Positions 7,966 through 16,753 are shown, counted from the stretch's first letter. The stretch: DNA of 34,926 bases from Opitutaceae bacterium (GCA_005799525.1 SYGN01000228.1:1-34926), one strand, 5' to 3'. The notes: generated by a model from the sequence alone, not told the origin. Made by a program: numbers and translations.

Positions 7966-9537
7966 CTAGGCTTGGGTGGTCGGCGGGCGGGGAGCGGTTT
8001 CCGGCCAGACCGACCGCACCGCCCACGCGACGCCGAGGGTGACGAGGGTGCCGATGAGGGTGAACCAAGGCCAGAAGACTTCGCCGCCGAAGGTGGCTAG
8101 CCACCACGGCTTGAGGGCGGTGACCTTGGCGGGCCAATAGACGAGGTTCATCACGATGAGGGAGGCGATCATGCCAGCCATCGTGGCGCGGGCGCCGAGG
8201 CGTTTCCAGAAGAGGGCGATGATGAGTGAACCGAGGAGCGCACCGGCGGTGAGGCCGCGGAGGGAGAAGGCGGCGTTGAGGACAAACTCAACTTCACGGG
8301 TAAGCCACGCAGTGCCCACGAGGACGGCGGCCCAGAAAACGGTCGAGATTTTGCTGAACGTGAGGAAGTAGTGCTCGTCGCGACCTTTCACGATTTGCCT
8401 GATAAAATCCATGGTGGAGACGGAGGCGAGGGACGTGATCGCCGAGCTGATTGAAGACATGGCGGCGGAGAGGATCGCGACGATGAGGAAGCCCTTCAGG
8501 ATGTGGGGCACCTCGGTCATCATGAAGATCGGGAAAATGAAATCGTTGGAGGGGCTGCCGGGGCGGGCCTCGGGGAGCGGGATTTGAAACGGATGATGAG
8601 TGCCGACGTAAAAGACCCAGAGCAGGACCCCCACGAGCAGAAACGTCAGCATGAGCGGGAAGATGAGGACGGCGCTGAGGACGAGGGCCTTGCGGCCGTC
8701 GGCGACGTCGCGGCAGGCGAGGACGCGTTGCACGATGAGTTGTTCGGCCCCATGGGTGGAGAGCACCATCACGGTGCCGCCGATGATGCCCATCCAGATA
8801 TTGACCGGGGCGGAGAAGGTGAAGGTGGTGTTGAGCCAAGCGAGTTTCCCGGCGTCGCCGGCGATTTTCAGCGCGGAAGACCAACCGCCATCGATGAGGG
8901 TCGGGATATAAAAGAGTGCGAAGACGCCGCCGAGCAGGAAGAGGCCGAACTGCACGGCGTCGGTCCAGATGACGGCTTTGACGCCGCCGATATAGGTATA
9001 GAGGAGGGAGAGGCCGACGAAGAGAAGAATGGCGCCGAGGATGGGATCGACGAGACCGCCGAGGCTGCAGACGGATTCGCCGAGAAGAAGGCGGATGGGA
9101 ATGCAGGCGACGTAGACGCGGACGCCGGCGGCCATGGTTTCGAGGAAGAGGAAAAACGCCGCGGCGAGACGGCGAGGGGCGGCGCCGAGATTTTGTTCGA
9201 GGAGCTGATACGGAGAATAGATTTCACCCTTCAGGTAATGTGGGACCATGACGACGGCCAAGATCACGCGAGCGATCACGTATCCGACGATCATCTGGAT
9301 GAACATGATGTTGCCGCCCGCCGCGAACGCGTAGGCGGGGACACCGATGATGGTGAGTGCGCTGGTTTCGGCTGCGACGATGGAGACGCCGATGCCCCAC
9401 CACGGGATGTTGCGGCTGCCGAGGAAGTAGTCGCGGGTGTTGCGCTGGTCTTTGCCGAACCAAATGCCGAGGCCAGTAATACCGCCGAGGTAGACGATGA
9501 TGACGAGCCAGTCGGCGAAATTGAAGTAGCTGTTCAT
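7966..9537 (-). CDS. sodium:solute symporter (SSS family)
   Basis: A 523-residue, highly hydrophobic protein with about 13 membrane segments. The start FNFADWLVIIVYLGGITGLGIWFGK is the classic SSS beginning, followed by NTRDYFLGSRNIPWWGIGVS with TSALTIIGVPAYAF. This is the 'F.agr.lpww..g.s......s..t..G.p..ay' signature of SGLT-like transporters. It imports a solute with Na+ across the inner membrane; the substrate (sugar, organic acid or similar) cannot be read from the sequence. It lies upstream of the DUF1592/DUF1552 genes, separated from the cytochrome start by about 130 bp, so it could belong to the same transcription unit. The bases before the ATG are CGCTCCCGCACCCTCGC. Confidence 0.93.
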   Translation of the reverse strand: MNSYFNFADWLVIIVYLGGITGLGIWFGKDQRNTRDYFLGSRNIPWWGIGVSIVAAETSALTIIGVPAYAFAAGGNIMFIQMIVGYVIARVILAVVMVPHYLKGEIYSPYQLLEQNLGAAPRRLAAAFFLFLETMAAGVRVYVACIPIRLLLGESVCSLGGLVDPILGAILLFVGLSLLYTYIGGVKAVIWTDAVQFGLFLLGGVFALFYIPTLIDGGWSSALKIAGDAGKLAWLNTTFTFSAPVNIWMGIIGGTVMVLSTHGAEQLIVQRVLACRDVADGRKALVLSAVLIFPLMLTFLLVGVLLWVFYVGTHHPFQIPLPEARPGSPSNDFIFPIFMMTEVPHILKGFLIVAILSAAMSSISSAITSLASVSTMDFIRQIVKGRDEHYFLTFSKISTVFWAAVLVGTAWLTREVEFVLNAAFSLRGLTAGALLGSLIIALFWKRLGARATMAGMIASLIVMNLVYWPAKVTALKPWWLATFGGEVFWPWFTLIGTLVTLGVAWAVRSVWPETAPRPPTTQA

Positions 9538-9585
9538 GCGAGGGTGCGGGAGCGGAGGTGAGGGAGAGGCGGAGGGAGGGAGAGG

Positions 9586-9625
9586 AATGACTAATAACTA
9601 AGGACGAATGGCTAATGACTAAGGG
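9586..9625. repeat. two imperfect 20-bp direct repeats
   Basis: AATGACTAATAACTAAGGAC is followed directly by GAATGGCTAATGACTAAGGG. This sits in the 230-bp gap between the symporter start and the hydrolase start. It is AT-rich for this genome; no function is evident. Confidence 0.45.
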
Positions 9626-9768
9626 CCAGGAGTGCGGGGAGTGGAATTATCACGGGAAGGAGTTGGTGGGGTGGCGAGGAGATTTCGGTTCTCCCGGTTT
9701 CTTCGTGGAGGGCTAGGGGACGAAGGAACTTTCAATCGGGTGTCGACGCGTTTCCGGGAGCGTGTTAG

Positions 9769-10632
9769 GTGACTCTCAACATTATGATAATTGAGACTTT
9801 GCCCGCGGATCAGAAGCTCGCGTTGAAAAACGGCGGGGAGCTGGAGCTGTTTTGGATCGGAGTCGGCAGTGCGGCCTCGAAGAAGAACGCACAGAGTAAT
9901 TTTCTCATCATCAAGCGCGACGCTCATTTGCTGGTCGACTTGGGGGCGTTAGGCCCGCTCGCGCTGCTCCAGACGGCGCGTTTGGCGCCGATGGATATGA
10001 GGAATATTCTGCCCACGCACTCGCACGCCGACCACATTGGCGGCATGGAGGAAATGTTCCTCGCGTGGCGTTATGGCAGCGTGAAGAAAGGCGGGCCCAA
10101 GCCGAAATGTATCATCAACGAGCAGTACGAAGAAATCCTTTGGGACCGTTCGTTGCGGGGCGGATTGGGGTGGAATGAACGGGCCGAGCGGGGGCAGCTC
10201 CTGGCGTTTACCGACTACTGCGAGGTGGTGCGACCGACTTTGAAAATGCAGGAACCGCGGGAAATTTGGACGATTGATTTCGAGGGTATCCGGTTGGAGA
10301 TGTTTCGCACGAAACACGTGCCGGAAACGGCGACCGACTGGCAGTCGAGTTTGCTTTCCTTCGGTCTGATGATCGACGGGCGGGTCCTGGTCTCGGGTGA
10401 TACGCGGTTCGACCGGGATCTGCTCGAACTCTACGCGGACCAAGCGGAAGTGATTTTTCACGACGTGCAGTTTTTCTCGGGAGCGGTGCACACGCCGCTG
10501 GCCGACTTGAAGGCACTCCCGGTGAAGTGGAAGGAGAAGATGCATCTCTACCATTACGCGGACAACTATGAGACGCAGGACATCGCGGGGTTTGCCGGTT
10601 GGACGCAACGCGGAGTGCGTTATATTTTTTGA
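9769..10632 (+). CDS. metallo-beta-lactamase-fold hydrolase
   Basis: The 287-residue protein carries the metal-binding motif THSHADHIGG (HxHxDH, residues 84-89 from the GTG start), a later TKHVPET histidine, the bridging aspartate of SGDTRFD and a HDVQFF segment, all in family order. These are di-metal, mostly zinc, hydrolases; the lack of an RNA-processing domain and the SGD..HD arrangement resemble RNase Z/AtsA-like or Zn-phosphodiesterase members. The substrate is unknown. No signal peptide is present, so it should be cytoplasmic. The start is a choice between GTG 9769, with GGGAG about 11 bases upstream, and ATG 9784, which has no ribosome site. It is divergent from the symporter and convergent with the Dabb gene. 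Confidence 0.88.
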   Translation: MTLNIMIIETLPADQKLALKNGGELELFWIGVGSAASKKNAQSNFLIIKRDAHLLVDLGALGPLALLQTARLAPMDMRNILPTHSHADHIGGMEEMFLAWRYGSVKKGGPKPKCIINEQYEEILWDRSLRGGLGWNERAERGQLLAFTDYCEVVRPTLKMQEPREIWTIDFEGIRLEMFRTKHVPETATDWQSSLLSFGLMIDGRVLVSGDTRFDRDLLELYADQAEVIFHDVQFFSGAVHTPLADLKALPVKWKEKMHLYHYADNYETQDIAGFAGWTQRGVRYIF

Positions 10633-10691
10633 GTGAGGGTGGGGCGGCGAGCTCAAGCTCGCGTGGCCTGCGCTGGCTCAGCGGTGGACAC

Positions 10692-10716
10692 AAAAAAGGC
10701 GGCCGAAGGGGCCGCC
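10692..10716 (-). terminator. rho-independent terminator of the Dabb gene
   Basis: On the minus strand GGCGGCC pairs with GGCCGCC (10710-10716 with 10698-10704), followed by a run of six T (10692-10697). It is about 20 bp past the Dabb stop. The plus-strand side has no T-run, so it serves the minus-strand gene only. Confidence 0.85.
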
Positions 10717-10736
10717 CGGTGAAAAGAAAAAACGGA

Positions 10737-11108
10737 TTAGTTCGTAATGTCGAACGTGGTGCTCGAATCGCGAACGGGAATGTAGAGCTTATACCAGTCT
10801 TTTTGGGCGGGACTGTCGGTGTAGGCTTTGAGGGCGGCCTCATCGGCGAATTCCATCACGATGGCGTGGGTCTTGCCGCCCTGCACCTTGATGGCGCGGG
10901 TCCAGACGCGGGTGATGCCCTTGTACGCGGCCGGGAGGGCTTTGACGCCGTCGAGAGCGGCCTTGACCTGCTCGGGCTTGGCGTCGGCCTTGAAGGAGAC
11001 GGTGACCACGTGGATCACGGATTTTGGGGCGGTGTCGGCGGCGGTGAGGGGCGCGGCGGCGAACGCGAGCAGGCCGGCGGTAGCGAGGGAGAGGACGAAT
11101 TTTTTCAT
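10737..11108 (-). CDS. secreted Dabb (stress-responsive A/B barrel) domain protein
   Basis: The 123-residue protein has a clean Sec signal, MKKFVLSLATAGLLAFAAAPLTAA, and a ferredoxin-like Dabb domain (PF07876): VIHVVTVSFKADAKPEQVKAAL, then THAIVMEFADEAALKAYTDSPAQKDWYK. The SPAQ..W/H ending of the domain is characteristic. Dabb proteins dimerise into small beta barrels; some bind hydrophobic ligands or act as cyclases, but the role of exported members is unknown. The frame opens at 11186, but the ATG at 11106-11108 is where the signal peptide begins. The leader is CTCCCTCCCGTCACCCT, with no Shine-Dalgarno site. It is followed by a strong terminator. Confidence 0.9.
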   Translation of the reverse strand: MKKFVLSLATAGLLAFAAAPLTAADTAPKSVIHVVTVSFKADAKPEQVKAALDGVKALPAAYKGITRVWTRAIKVQGGKTHAIVMEFADEAALKAYTDSPAQKDWYKLYIPVRDSSTTFDITN

Positions 11109-11257
11109 AGGGTGACGGGAGGGAGGATTGTGCCGGAGGTCCGGCGGTTCAAAGGGAAGTAAAAGCACGTTGTCCGAAATGTCCAATGGTTAGGAGGGGA
11201 GAATCGATTGCACCGGAGGAAAGGGTTGGTCACACTCGCACCCAATCTTTTCCTGGT

Positions 11258-12826
11258 ATGACCCCAACCTCTCCATGGTTTCGCAGCTTTAGCGTGATAG
11301 TCCTGGTAGCGCTCGGTGTCGCGCGAAGTGAGGCGCAGCCGAAACCGGCGGCGCCGGTGCCGGCGGTGCAGACGGTGGGAGAACTCCGGGCGCGGTTGGA
11401 GGCGCATGTCACGGAAGCGCGGTTTAGCGGCGGGCTTTGGGGTGTAAAGATTGTTTCGCTCGATTCGGGGCGGACGCTGTTTGAACACCACGCCGACCGG
11501 CTGATGAGCCCGGCGTCGAACACGAAACTCTACACGGGAGCGCTGGCGCTAGACGTGCTCGGCGGGGGCTATCGTATCGTGACGCCCATTTTTGCGGCGA
11601 CGAAACCAGATCGAGCGGGCGTGGTGCAGGGCGATGTGATCGTGAGTGGTCGTGGCGATCCGAGTTGGAAAACGCGCGGTGCGGCTGGGGCCGCGGGCAA
11701 GGATTTCTGGAGCACGTTCGAGCCCTTCGTGGCGGTGCTGCAAAAGGCGGGGGTGCGGCGGGTGACCGGCGACATTGTGGCGGACGCGACCTGGTGGCGC
11801 GGGGTGCCGCATGGCGCGGGTTGGACGGCGAATGATTTGAATGACTCCTACGGCGCGGAGATTTCTGCGATTTCGCTGGAGGACAATTATGCGGAGTTGC
11901 GACTGAGCCCCGGCGCGCAAGCGGGCGATCGCTGTTCGTTTACGCTCCTGCAGCCGCAGACCGGACTGGTGATCGACAACCGGGTGACGACGGTGGCCAA
12001 GGGTGGCAAACGCGCGCTCGAGGCCACGCGTGTCATGGGTGAAAACGTGGTGCACGTTTTCGGCGAGCTGCCGGCGGGCGAACAGGACGAGGTGGTGAAT
12101 TTGCCGGTGCCGCGGCCGGCGAACTGGTTTGCAGCGGCTTTGCGGGCAGCGTTGGTGAAGGGCGGCATCGTCGTCGAAGGCGGCGCACGGAGTGTGCGTT
12201 GGCCAGAGGCGTCGCCGGTGGGTGCGAAGAATTTCAAGTTGGGCGAGCTGGCGTCGCCGCCGCTGCGGGAGTTGGTCGCGGCGTTTATGAAACCGTCGCA
12301 AAATTTGGAGACGGATCTGATTTTTGCGCAGGTAGGTGAAGTGCGGCGGTCGGCGGATGCACCGGCGCGGCGCACGACGGAGGAGAGCGGTGTGCTGGTG
12401 CTCGGCGAGTTTTTGAAAGCGCACGGGTTGCCGGTGAGCGAGGTGCGCTTCGAGGAAGGCTCGGGGCTTTCGCGCAACAATCTGACGACGGCGAACGCGA
12501 CGGTGGCGTTGTTGAAATTGATGGCCACGCACCGGGAGGCGAAAGCCTTCGGGGATTCGCTGCCGATTGCGGGCGTGGACGGCACGCTGCGGCGGCGGTT
12601 GAAGGGCACGGCGGCGGAAGGGAACGTGCGGGCGAAGACGGGTACGCTGCGTTACGCGAATTCATTTTCTGGTTACGTGACGACGGCGGCGGGTGAGCGG
12701 TTGGCGTTCAGTCTCATGTTGAATCGGGTGACGGTGCAGGCTGGGCGCAGTGTGTCGGCCGAGTTGGACGAAGTCGCGGTGTGGCTGGCGGGGCTCGCGG
12801 GACGGAGCGAAGTTGCCGGGAGGTAG
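11258..12826 (+). CDS. dacB: D-alanyl-D-alanine carboxypeptidase/endopeptidase (PBP4 type, peptidase S13)
   Basis: A penicillin-binding protein that trims or cuts peptidoglycan peptides in the periplasm. From the ATG at 11258 it has 522 residues: signal peptide FRSFSVIVLVALGVARSEA, then the catalytic SxxK motif SNTK (87-90, in LMSPASNTKLYT), the SxN motif SRN (405-407, in EGSGLSRNN), and KTG (460-462, in RAKTGTLRYAN). The long insert between the first two motifs (VTGDIVADATWW..., GWTANDLNDSYGAEISAISLEDN) is typical of S13 enzymes and separates them from other classes. The upstream ATG at 11186 would add 24 unlikely residues in front of the signal. All three motifs are intact, so it should be active. 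Confidence 0.92.
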   Translation: MTPTSPWFRSFSVIVLVALGVARSEAQPKPAAPVPAVQTVGELRARLEAHVTEARFSGGLWGVKIVSLDSGRTLFEHHADRLMSPASNTKLYTGALALDVLGGGYRIVTPIFAATKPDRAGVVQGDVIVSGRGDPSWKTRGAAGAAGKDFWSTFEPFVAVLQKAGVRRVTGDIVADATWWRGVPHGAGWTANDLNDSYGAEISAISLEDNYAELRLSPGAQAGDRCSFTLLQPQTGLVIDNRVTTVAKGGKRALEATRVMGENVVHVFGELPAGEQDEVVNLPVPRPANWFAAALRAALVKGGIVVEGGARSVRWPEASPVGAKNFKLGELASPPLRELVAAFMKPSQNLETDLIFAQVGEVRRSADAPARRTTEESGVLVLGEFLKAHGLPVSEVRFEEGSGLSRNNLTTANATVALLKLMATHREAKAFGDSLPIAGVDGTLRRRLKGTAAEGNVRAKTGTLRYANSFSGYVTTAAGERLAFSLMLNRVTVQAGRSVSAELDEVAVWLAGLAGRSEVAGR

Positions 12827-12885
12827 TGGGCCGGTGGTGGATGCCGGCAGGGCCAGCGGGCGGGCAACCTGTCTTTTTTGGGCGC

Positions 12886-12911
12886 AAAAAAGCCGCGCGG
12901 TGAGGCGCGGC
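12886..12911 (-). terminator. rho-independent terminator of the Bax-inhibitor-like gene
   Basis: On the minus strand GCCGCGC (12905-12911) pairs with GCGCGGC (12892-12898), followed by TTTTTT (12886-12891) and then GCGCCC. It is 28 bp beyond the gene's stop. Confidence 0.85.
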
Positions 12912-12939
12912 GTGGGAGGGGAGGGAGGGCACAGACGGC

Positions 12940-13662
12940 TTAGTCGCGGCTGCGCAGATTCGTGAGGAGGCGGAGGATTGAGATGTAGAGCCAGATCAGA
13001 CCGACCAAGAGGCTGAAGGCGAAGTGCCAGCCTTGTTTGGCATCGGCTCCCTGTTCAATGGATTCTTCGATGGCGGCAAAATCGATCACGAAGCAGAGGG
13101 AGGCGACGACGACGATCACGGCGCTGATGCCGATGGCCATCCCGGAAGAACCGCGGATCAGGCCGAGTTCGGTGCCGAAGAGGCCGGCGACGAGATCGAC
13201 GAGGTAGAGTGCCATAATACCGAGCATCGCAGCGGTGATGACCTTCACGAAGACCGGCGTCGCGCGCAGGACTTTCATGGAGTAGAGCCACAGGACGATC
13301 GAGAAGCAGGCCCCGGTACCGGTGACGGCTTGGAAGGCGATCCCCGGGAATTTCTGGTTGGCGAAATAGCTGATGGTGCCGAGCGCGAGGCCTTGGGCGA
13401 CCGCGTAACTTCCAATGAGCAGCGGGTTGGTGGCGCGCGTGAAGATGATGACGAGCGCGAGCACGAGGCCGACGATGGTGCCGACGAGGCCGGCGCCGAC
13501 GGGCAACTCGCCGCTCTCGAGGCCGCGCCACGTGAGCGCGAACGTGATGCCGGTCGCAAGGAGGAGCGCGCCCGTGCGATGGATCACGCCGTTAAACGTG
13601 AGAGTGTCGCCCGTGATGCTCTCGTTGGACAGGCGCCGGATGGTGGGATTGGCTTCGAACAT
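12940..13662 (-). CDS. Bax inhibitor-1/YccA-like membrane protein
   Basis: A 240-residue protein with seven predicted membrane segments, matching the bacterial Bax1-I branch (PF12811). It begins with the short cytoplasmic lead MFEANPTIRRL and a TFNGVIHRTGALLLATGITFALTW first helix, and later has LIGSYAVAQGLALGTISYFAN and SLCFVIDFAAIEESIEQGADAKQGWHFAFSLLVGLIWLYISILRLL. The charged D..D pair in the last part fits the di-aspartyl sensor of TMBIM calcium channels. Likely a pH-dependent cation leak channel or stress protein in the inner membrane. It ends with LRSRD and a strong terminator, so it is probably monocistronic. The leader is AACCCTCACTTTTT, with no Shine-Dalgarno site. Confidence 0.9.
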   Translation of the reverse strand: MFEANPTIRRLSNESITGDTLTFNGVIHRTGALLLATGITFALTWRGLESGELPVGAGLVGTIVGLVLALVIIFTRATNPLLIGSYAVAQGLALGTISYFANQKFPGIAFQAVTGTGACFSIVLWLYSMKVLRATPVFVKVITAAMLGIMALYLVDLVAGLFGTELGLIRGSSGMAIGISAVIVVVASLCFVIDFAAIEESIEQGADAKQGWHFAFSLLVGLIWLYISILRLLTNLRSRD

Positions 13663-13841
13663 AAAAAGTGAGGGTTAAGTGTGATTGATAGGGAAGGGGT
13701 CGTTGGGCGCGCGTCAAGGCGGCAGGCGAGAAGTCGCAAGCGAGCAGCCGAGCGACCGGGCTCGGTGGCAGGTGCGGCGTGGCGGCCGGGGCGATTGACA
13801 TTCGCAGCGGTGCGGACTTCGTCGCGCGGACACAGCCCGCT

Positions 13842-14561
13842 ATGTCCCTTTGCGACCTGACCATCGGCTTCGATGCCGACGACACGCTCTGGCACAGTGA
13901 AGTTTATTTCGAGCGCGTGCATGAGCGTTACCGGGAGTTGCTGGTGCACTATCACGATGCGGCGACGGTGAATCGCACGCTCTTCGCGACGGAGATGCGC
14001 AACCTGCCGCTCTACGGTTACGGGGCGAAGGGTTTCACGCTTTCGGCGATCGAGACGGCGGTGGAGTTAACGCAGGGGAAAATCAGCGCCGAGGAAATCC
14101 GACAGCTGATTGTGCGGGGGCAGGAGATGTTGGCGCAGCCGGTGGAATTGCTGGACGGCGTGGCGGAGACGCTGGCGGAACTCGCGGGGGCGTATCGGTT
14201 GCTCGTGATCACGAAAGGTGATTTGCACCATCAAGAGCGCAAACTGGCGCGCTCCGGCATCGCGGCGTATTTCCGGCACGTCGAGATTGTGTCGGAGAAG
14301 GACGAAGGCACGTATGCGGCGATCTGGCGTCGGCGGGGGATTGAGGCACGCCGGTTTTTGATCGTCGGCAACTCGCTGAAGTCAGATATTGTACCGGTGT
14401 TGGCGTTGGGCGGTGCGGGGGTGCATGTGCCGTATCACTTGACGTGGGCGGCGGAGCAGGTGAAAAAAACTCCGGAGGCTGGTGCGGATTTTTTTCAGAT
14501 TGAGATACTGCGTGAGTTGCCGGCGGTGGTGCGTACGTGGGCGGCGGGGCGGACATCCTAA
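13842..14561 (+). CDS. HAD-family hydrolase
   Basis: A 239-residue cytoplasmic phosphatase-like protein. Motif I is FDADDTLW (nucleophile Asp11 and acid/base Asp13 from the ATG at 13842). Motif II is LLVITKGD, motif III the Lys region EIVSEKDEGTY, and motif IV VGNSLKSDIVPVLALGG with an Asn in place of the usual first Asp. A helical cap follows motif I. HAD enzymes of this size dephosphorylate small metabolites; the substrate is unknown. The frame reaches 13779, but the first 21 residues would be unlike the family. No Shine-Dalgarno site precedes the ATG (ACACAGCCCGCT). It converges on the serine hydrolase gene. Confidence 0.88.
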   Translation: MSLCDLTIGFDADDTLWHSEVYFERVHERYRELLVHYHDAATVNRTLFATEMRNLPLYGYGAKGFTLSAIETAVELTQGKISAEEIRQLIVRGQEMLAQPVELLDGVAETLAELAGAYRLLVITKGDLHHQERKLARSGIAAYFRHVEIVSEKDEGTYAAIWRRRGIEARRFLIVGNSLKSDIVPVLALGGAGVHVPYHLTWAAEQVKKTPEAGADFFQIEILRELPAVVRTWAAGRTS

Positions 14562-14588
14562 CCGCCGTGCCGGAGTGAGCGCGGCCGG

Positions 14589-14610
14589 AAAAAATCGCCT
14601 GCCAGCAGGC
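14589..14610 (-). terminator. terminator touching the stop codon of the serine hydrolase gene
   Basis: On the minus strand GCCTG (14606-14610) pairs with CAGGC (14597-14601) around a CTGG loop, then GA and TTTTTT (14589-14594). The stem starts one base after the stop codon at 14612-14614. The stem is short, so moderate confidence. Confidence 0.65.
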
Positions 14611-14611
14611 C

Positions 14612-15559
14612 TTACTTGGCGAAGGCGTCGACGATGACCTTGGCAACGGTGTGGATGATCGTGCGCTCGTTGGCGTGATCGGTCGTGAAAACGACGAGGA
14701 GGAATTTGGGGCCGTGGGGGAGCTCGATGTAGGCGGCGTCGTGGCGGGTCTGGCTCGTCCAGCCGGCTTTTGACCAGAGCTTCGCGCCAGTGGGGAGGAT
14801 GGGGCCGGTGAATTTGGCTTGGTTGTCGGGATCGGGATCTTTCGTGGCGAGGTCGCGTGAGAGGAGCGTCATCATTTCGGCACTACGTGCGGCGTTGACG
14901 CATTGGCCGGTGGCGATCGCGGTGAAGAGGCGTGCGGTCGCGTCGGTGGTGAGCAGGTTGCGCTTGGGCTCGAAGAGCCGGATGGCCTGCGATTCGCGGC
15001 CGTAGGGGCCGTCGCTCCAAGGTTTCTTGTGCGCGAAGACGCCGGTGTAGCCGAGGGAGGCGAAATAGCGGGTGACGGCGTTGCGATGATCGAACCACGT
15101 TTTGATGTCGGCGTCGGAGATTTCGGGGCCGCTATTCGTGCCGGTGAGGACGTCGATGACGTAGTGGGTGGCGTCGTTGGAGGAGTCGACGATCATGTCG
15201 TTCATCGCGCGACGCAGCTCGGGCGTGGCGTTGAGTTTGCCGTCTTCCATCCAGCGATGGGCGGCGGCGAGGTAGAAAAGTTTAATGACGCTGGCGGGGT
15301 AAATTTGCACATCGCCGCGGTAACTGGCGCGAGGAGCGGAGTCGGCGGGAGACGCGGGAGAAGGGAAGGTGGAGAGGTCGACGAGAGTGATCGCGAGCTG
15401 AGTGGAGAGAAGTTTTTGTGGCGCGTATTTTTCGAGGGCGGTTTGGGCGGCGCGGTCGACGAGCGGCTGGAGCGCGGGAGATTGGGCGGTGAGGGCAGAC
15501 ACGGTTGAGAAGAAAGCGACGAGGGCGGCGAGCCGGGCGAGGGGGATGGGGCGCGTCAT
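14612..15559 (-). CDS. class A beta-lactamase-like serine hydrolase
   Basis: The 315-residue protein has a Sec signal (LARLAALVAFFSTVSALTA) and a beta-lactamase2 (PF13354) domain. The active-site motif is YPASVIKLF (Ser90, Lys93); the SxN motif is SSN (126-128, in IVDSSNDATHYVI); the third motif is KAG instead of KTG, in LWSKAGWTSQTRHDAAYIEL. The omega-loop Glu of true class A lactamases is not obvious, so antibiotic hydrolysis is not predicted. It more likely acts on, or binds, peptidoglycan or a related peptide in the periplasm. It lies 21 bp downstream of the M20 peptidase gene and is almost certainly co-transcribed with it. Confidence 0.85.
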   Translation of the reverse strand: MTRPIPLARLAALVAFFSTVSALTAQSPALQPLVDRAAQTALEKYAPQKLLSTQLAITLVDLSTFPSPASPADSAPRASYRGDVQIYPASVIKLFYLAAAHRWMEDGKLNATPELRRAMNDMIVDSSNDATHYVIDVLTGTNSGPEISDADIKTWFDHRNAVTRYFASLGYTGVFAHKKPWSDGPYGRESQAIRLFEPKRNLLTTDATARLFTAIATGQCVNAARSAEMMTLLSRDLATKDPDPDNQAKFTGPILPTGAKLWSKAGWTSQTRHDAAYIELPHGPKFLLVVFTTDHANERTIIHTVAKVIVDAFAK

Positions 15560-15580
15560 CGGGTGGGAGAAAGAGAACGA

Positions 15581-16753
15581 TTAGGGGAGGGGAGGGAGGA
15601 CGACTTCGGCTGTGGCGAGCTTGGCCATGACGCGGGCGGTGAGGTGGGCGCGGTCGACGAGGCTGCCGAGACGGACAAATTCGTCGGCGCTGTGGAGGCG
15701 ATCGCCGATCGGGCCGAGGGCATCGAGGTTCGGGAGGCCGGCGGCGGCGAGGTTGTTGCCGTCGCTGGCACCGCCGGTGTGGACGGACTTGAAGGGCGCG
15801 AGACCGAGCTCGTGGGCGGCGAGTTGATACGCGCCGAGGGCGGCGACTTCGACGGGGCCGCTTTCTTTGGGCGGACGGTTGAAGGCGCCGGTGATTTCGA
15901 GGCGGAATCCGTCGCGGGCGTTAATGGGGCCAGCGAGTTCGTGCAGTCGAGCGAGCAGGGGATCGCGGTCGGCCATGCGCGTGACCCGCAGATCCAGTTG
16001 GGCTTCGGCGAAATCGGGGACGACGTTGGTGGCGGGGCCGCCGCCACGGATGTTGCCGATATTGAGCATGACGCCGGGGAGTTCGTCGGGGACGCGGTGG
16101 GCGGCGACGAGAAATTCGGCGAGGGCGGCGATGGCGTTGCGACCGGCGCGCGTGGGGCTGGCGGCGTGGGCGGCGCGGCCATGGCAGGTGGCGACGAAGT
16201 TGCCGGTGCCTTTGCGCGAGTGGACGAGGTCGCCGTTGGGGCGGGCGGGCTCGAAGACGAGGGCGAGCGCGAAGCGGCGCGAGGCACCGGCGGCGGCGAA
16301 GAGCGCGCCGCTCCCGAAGGAGCCGATTTCTTCGTCGGGCGTGAGCAGGACTTCGTAGCCGAGTCGGGCGGTCGCGTCGGGGGCTACCGATTTTTCGAAC
16401 GCATGTAGAGCGGCGAGGATGACGACGAGGCCACCCTTCATGTCGGCGACGCCCGGGCCGCGCAGGGTGTCGGCGTCGAGGAGCGTACAAGTTTGAAAGG
16501 GGTGGCTCGCCTCGTAAACTGTATCGTAATGACCGGAAAAAAGGAGTTGGAGCGGTGCAGTGGGGCGAACGCGGATACGGACGGCCTGGGCGGGCGTCCC
16601 GGCGAGCGGGAGGGGTTCCACGGTCGCACCGGGGAGCGTGGCGAACGCGGTGGCGAGCGCGAGGCGCATGCGGTCGAGGCCGGGAAAGTTATTGGAGCCC
16701 GAGCTGATATTGGCCCAGGAAATGAGGAGGTCGCGGAGCGCGGCAGAATCCAT
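15581..16753 (-). CDS. M20-family metallopeptidase (ArgE/DapE/CPG2 type)
   Basis: The 390-residue protein shows the complete di-zinc site of M20 enzymes: His75 and catalytic Asp77 in FSGHYDTVY, bridging Asp104 in GPGVADMKGGL, general base Glu141 with ligand Glu142 in PDEEIGS, Glu168 in VFEPARP, and His354 in LHSADEF. The dimerisation domain insert (KGTGNFVATCHGRAAHAA...) is present. The motif pattern is closest to carboxypeptidase G2-like members, which release a C-terminal residue or cleave N-acyl amino acids. No signal peptide, so cytoplasmic. It is first of a two-gene unit with the exported serine hydrolase. Confidence 0.92.
   Translation of the reverse strand: MDSAALRDLLISWANISSGSNNFPGLDRMRLALATAFATLPGATVEPLPLAGTPAQAVRIRVRPTAPLQLLFSGHYDTVYEASHPFQTCTLLDADTLRGPGVADMKGGLVVILAALHAFEKSVAPDATARLGYEVLLTPDEEIGSFGSGALFAAAGASRRFALALVFEPARPNGDLVHSRKGTGNFVATCHGRAAHAASPTRAGRNAIAALAEFLVAAHRVPDELPGVMLNIGNIRGGGPATNVVPDFAEAQLDLRVTRMADRDPLLARLHELAGPINARDGFRLEITGAFNRPPKESGPVEVAALGAYQLAAHELGLAPFKSVHTGGASDGNNLAAAGLPNLDALGPIGDRLHSADEFVRLGSLVDRAHLTARVMAKLATAEVVLPPLP

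Noticed and set aside
8503-9561. Acidic plus-strand ORF (352 codons) opposite the symporter
   Set aside because: Composition (runs of D, E, A) is what an antisense of membrane-protein codons gives; no motifs.
14612-15559. Calling this an antibiotic-resistance beta-lactamase
   Set aside because: KAG replaces KTG, the omega-loop Glu is not evident, and it is in an operon with an M20 peptidase.
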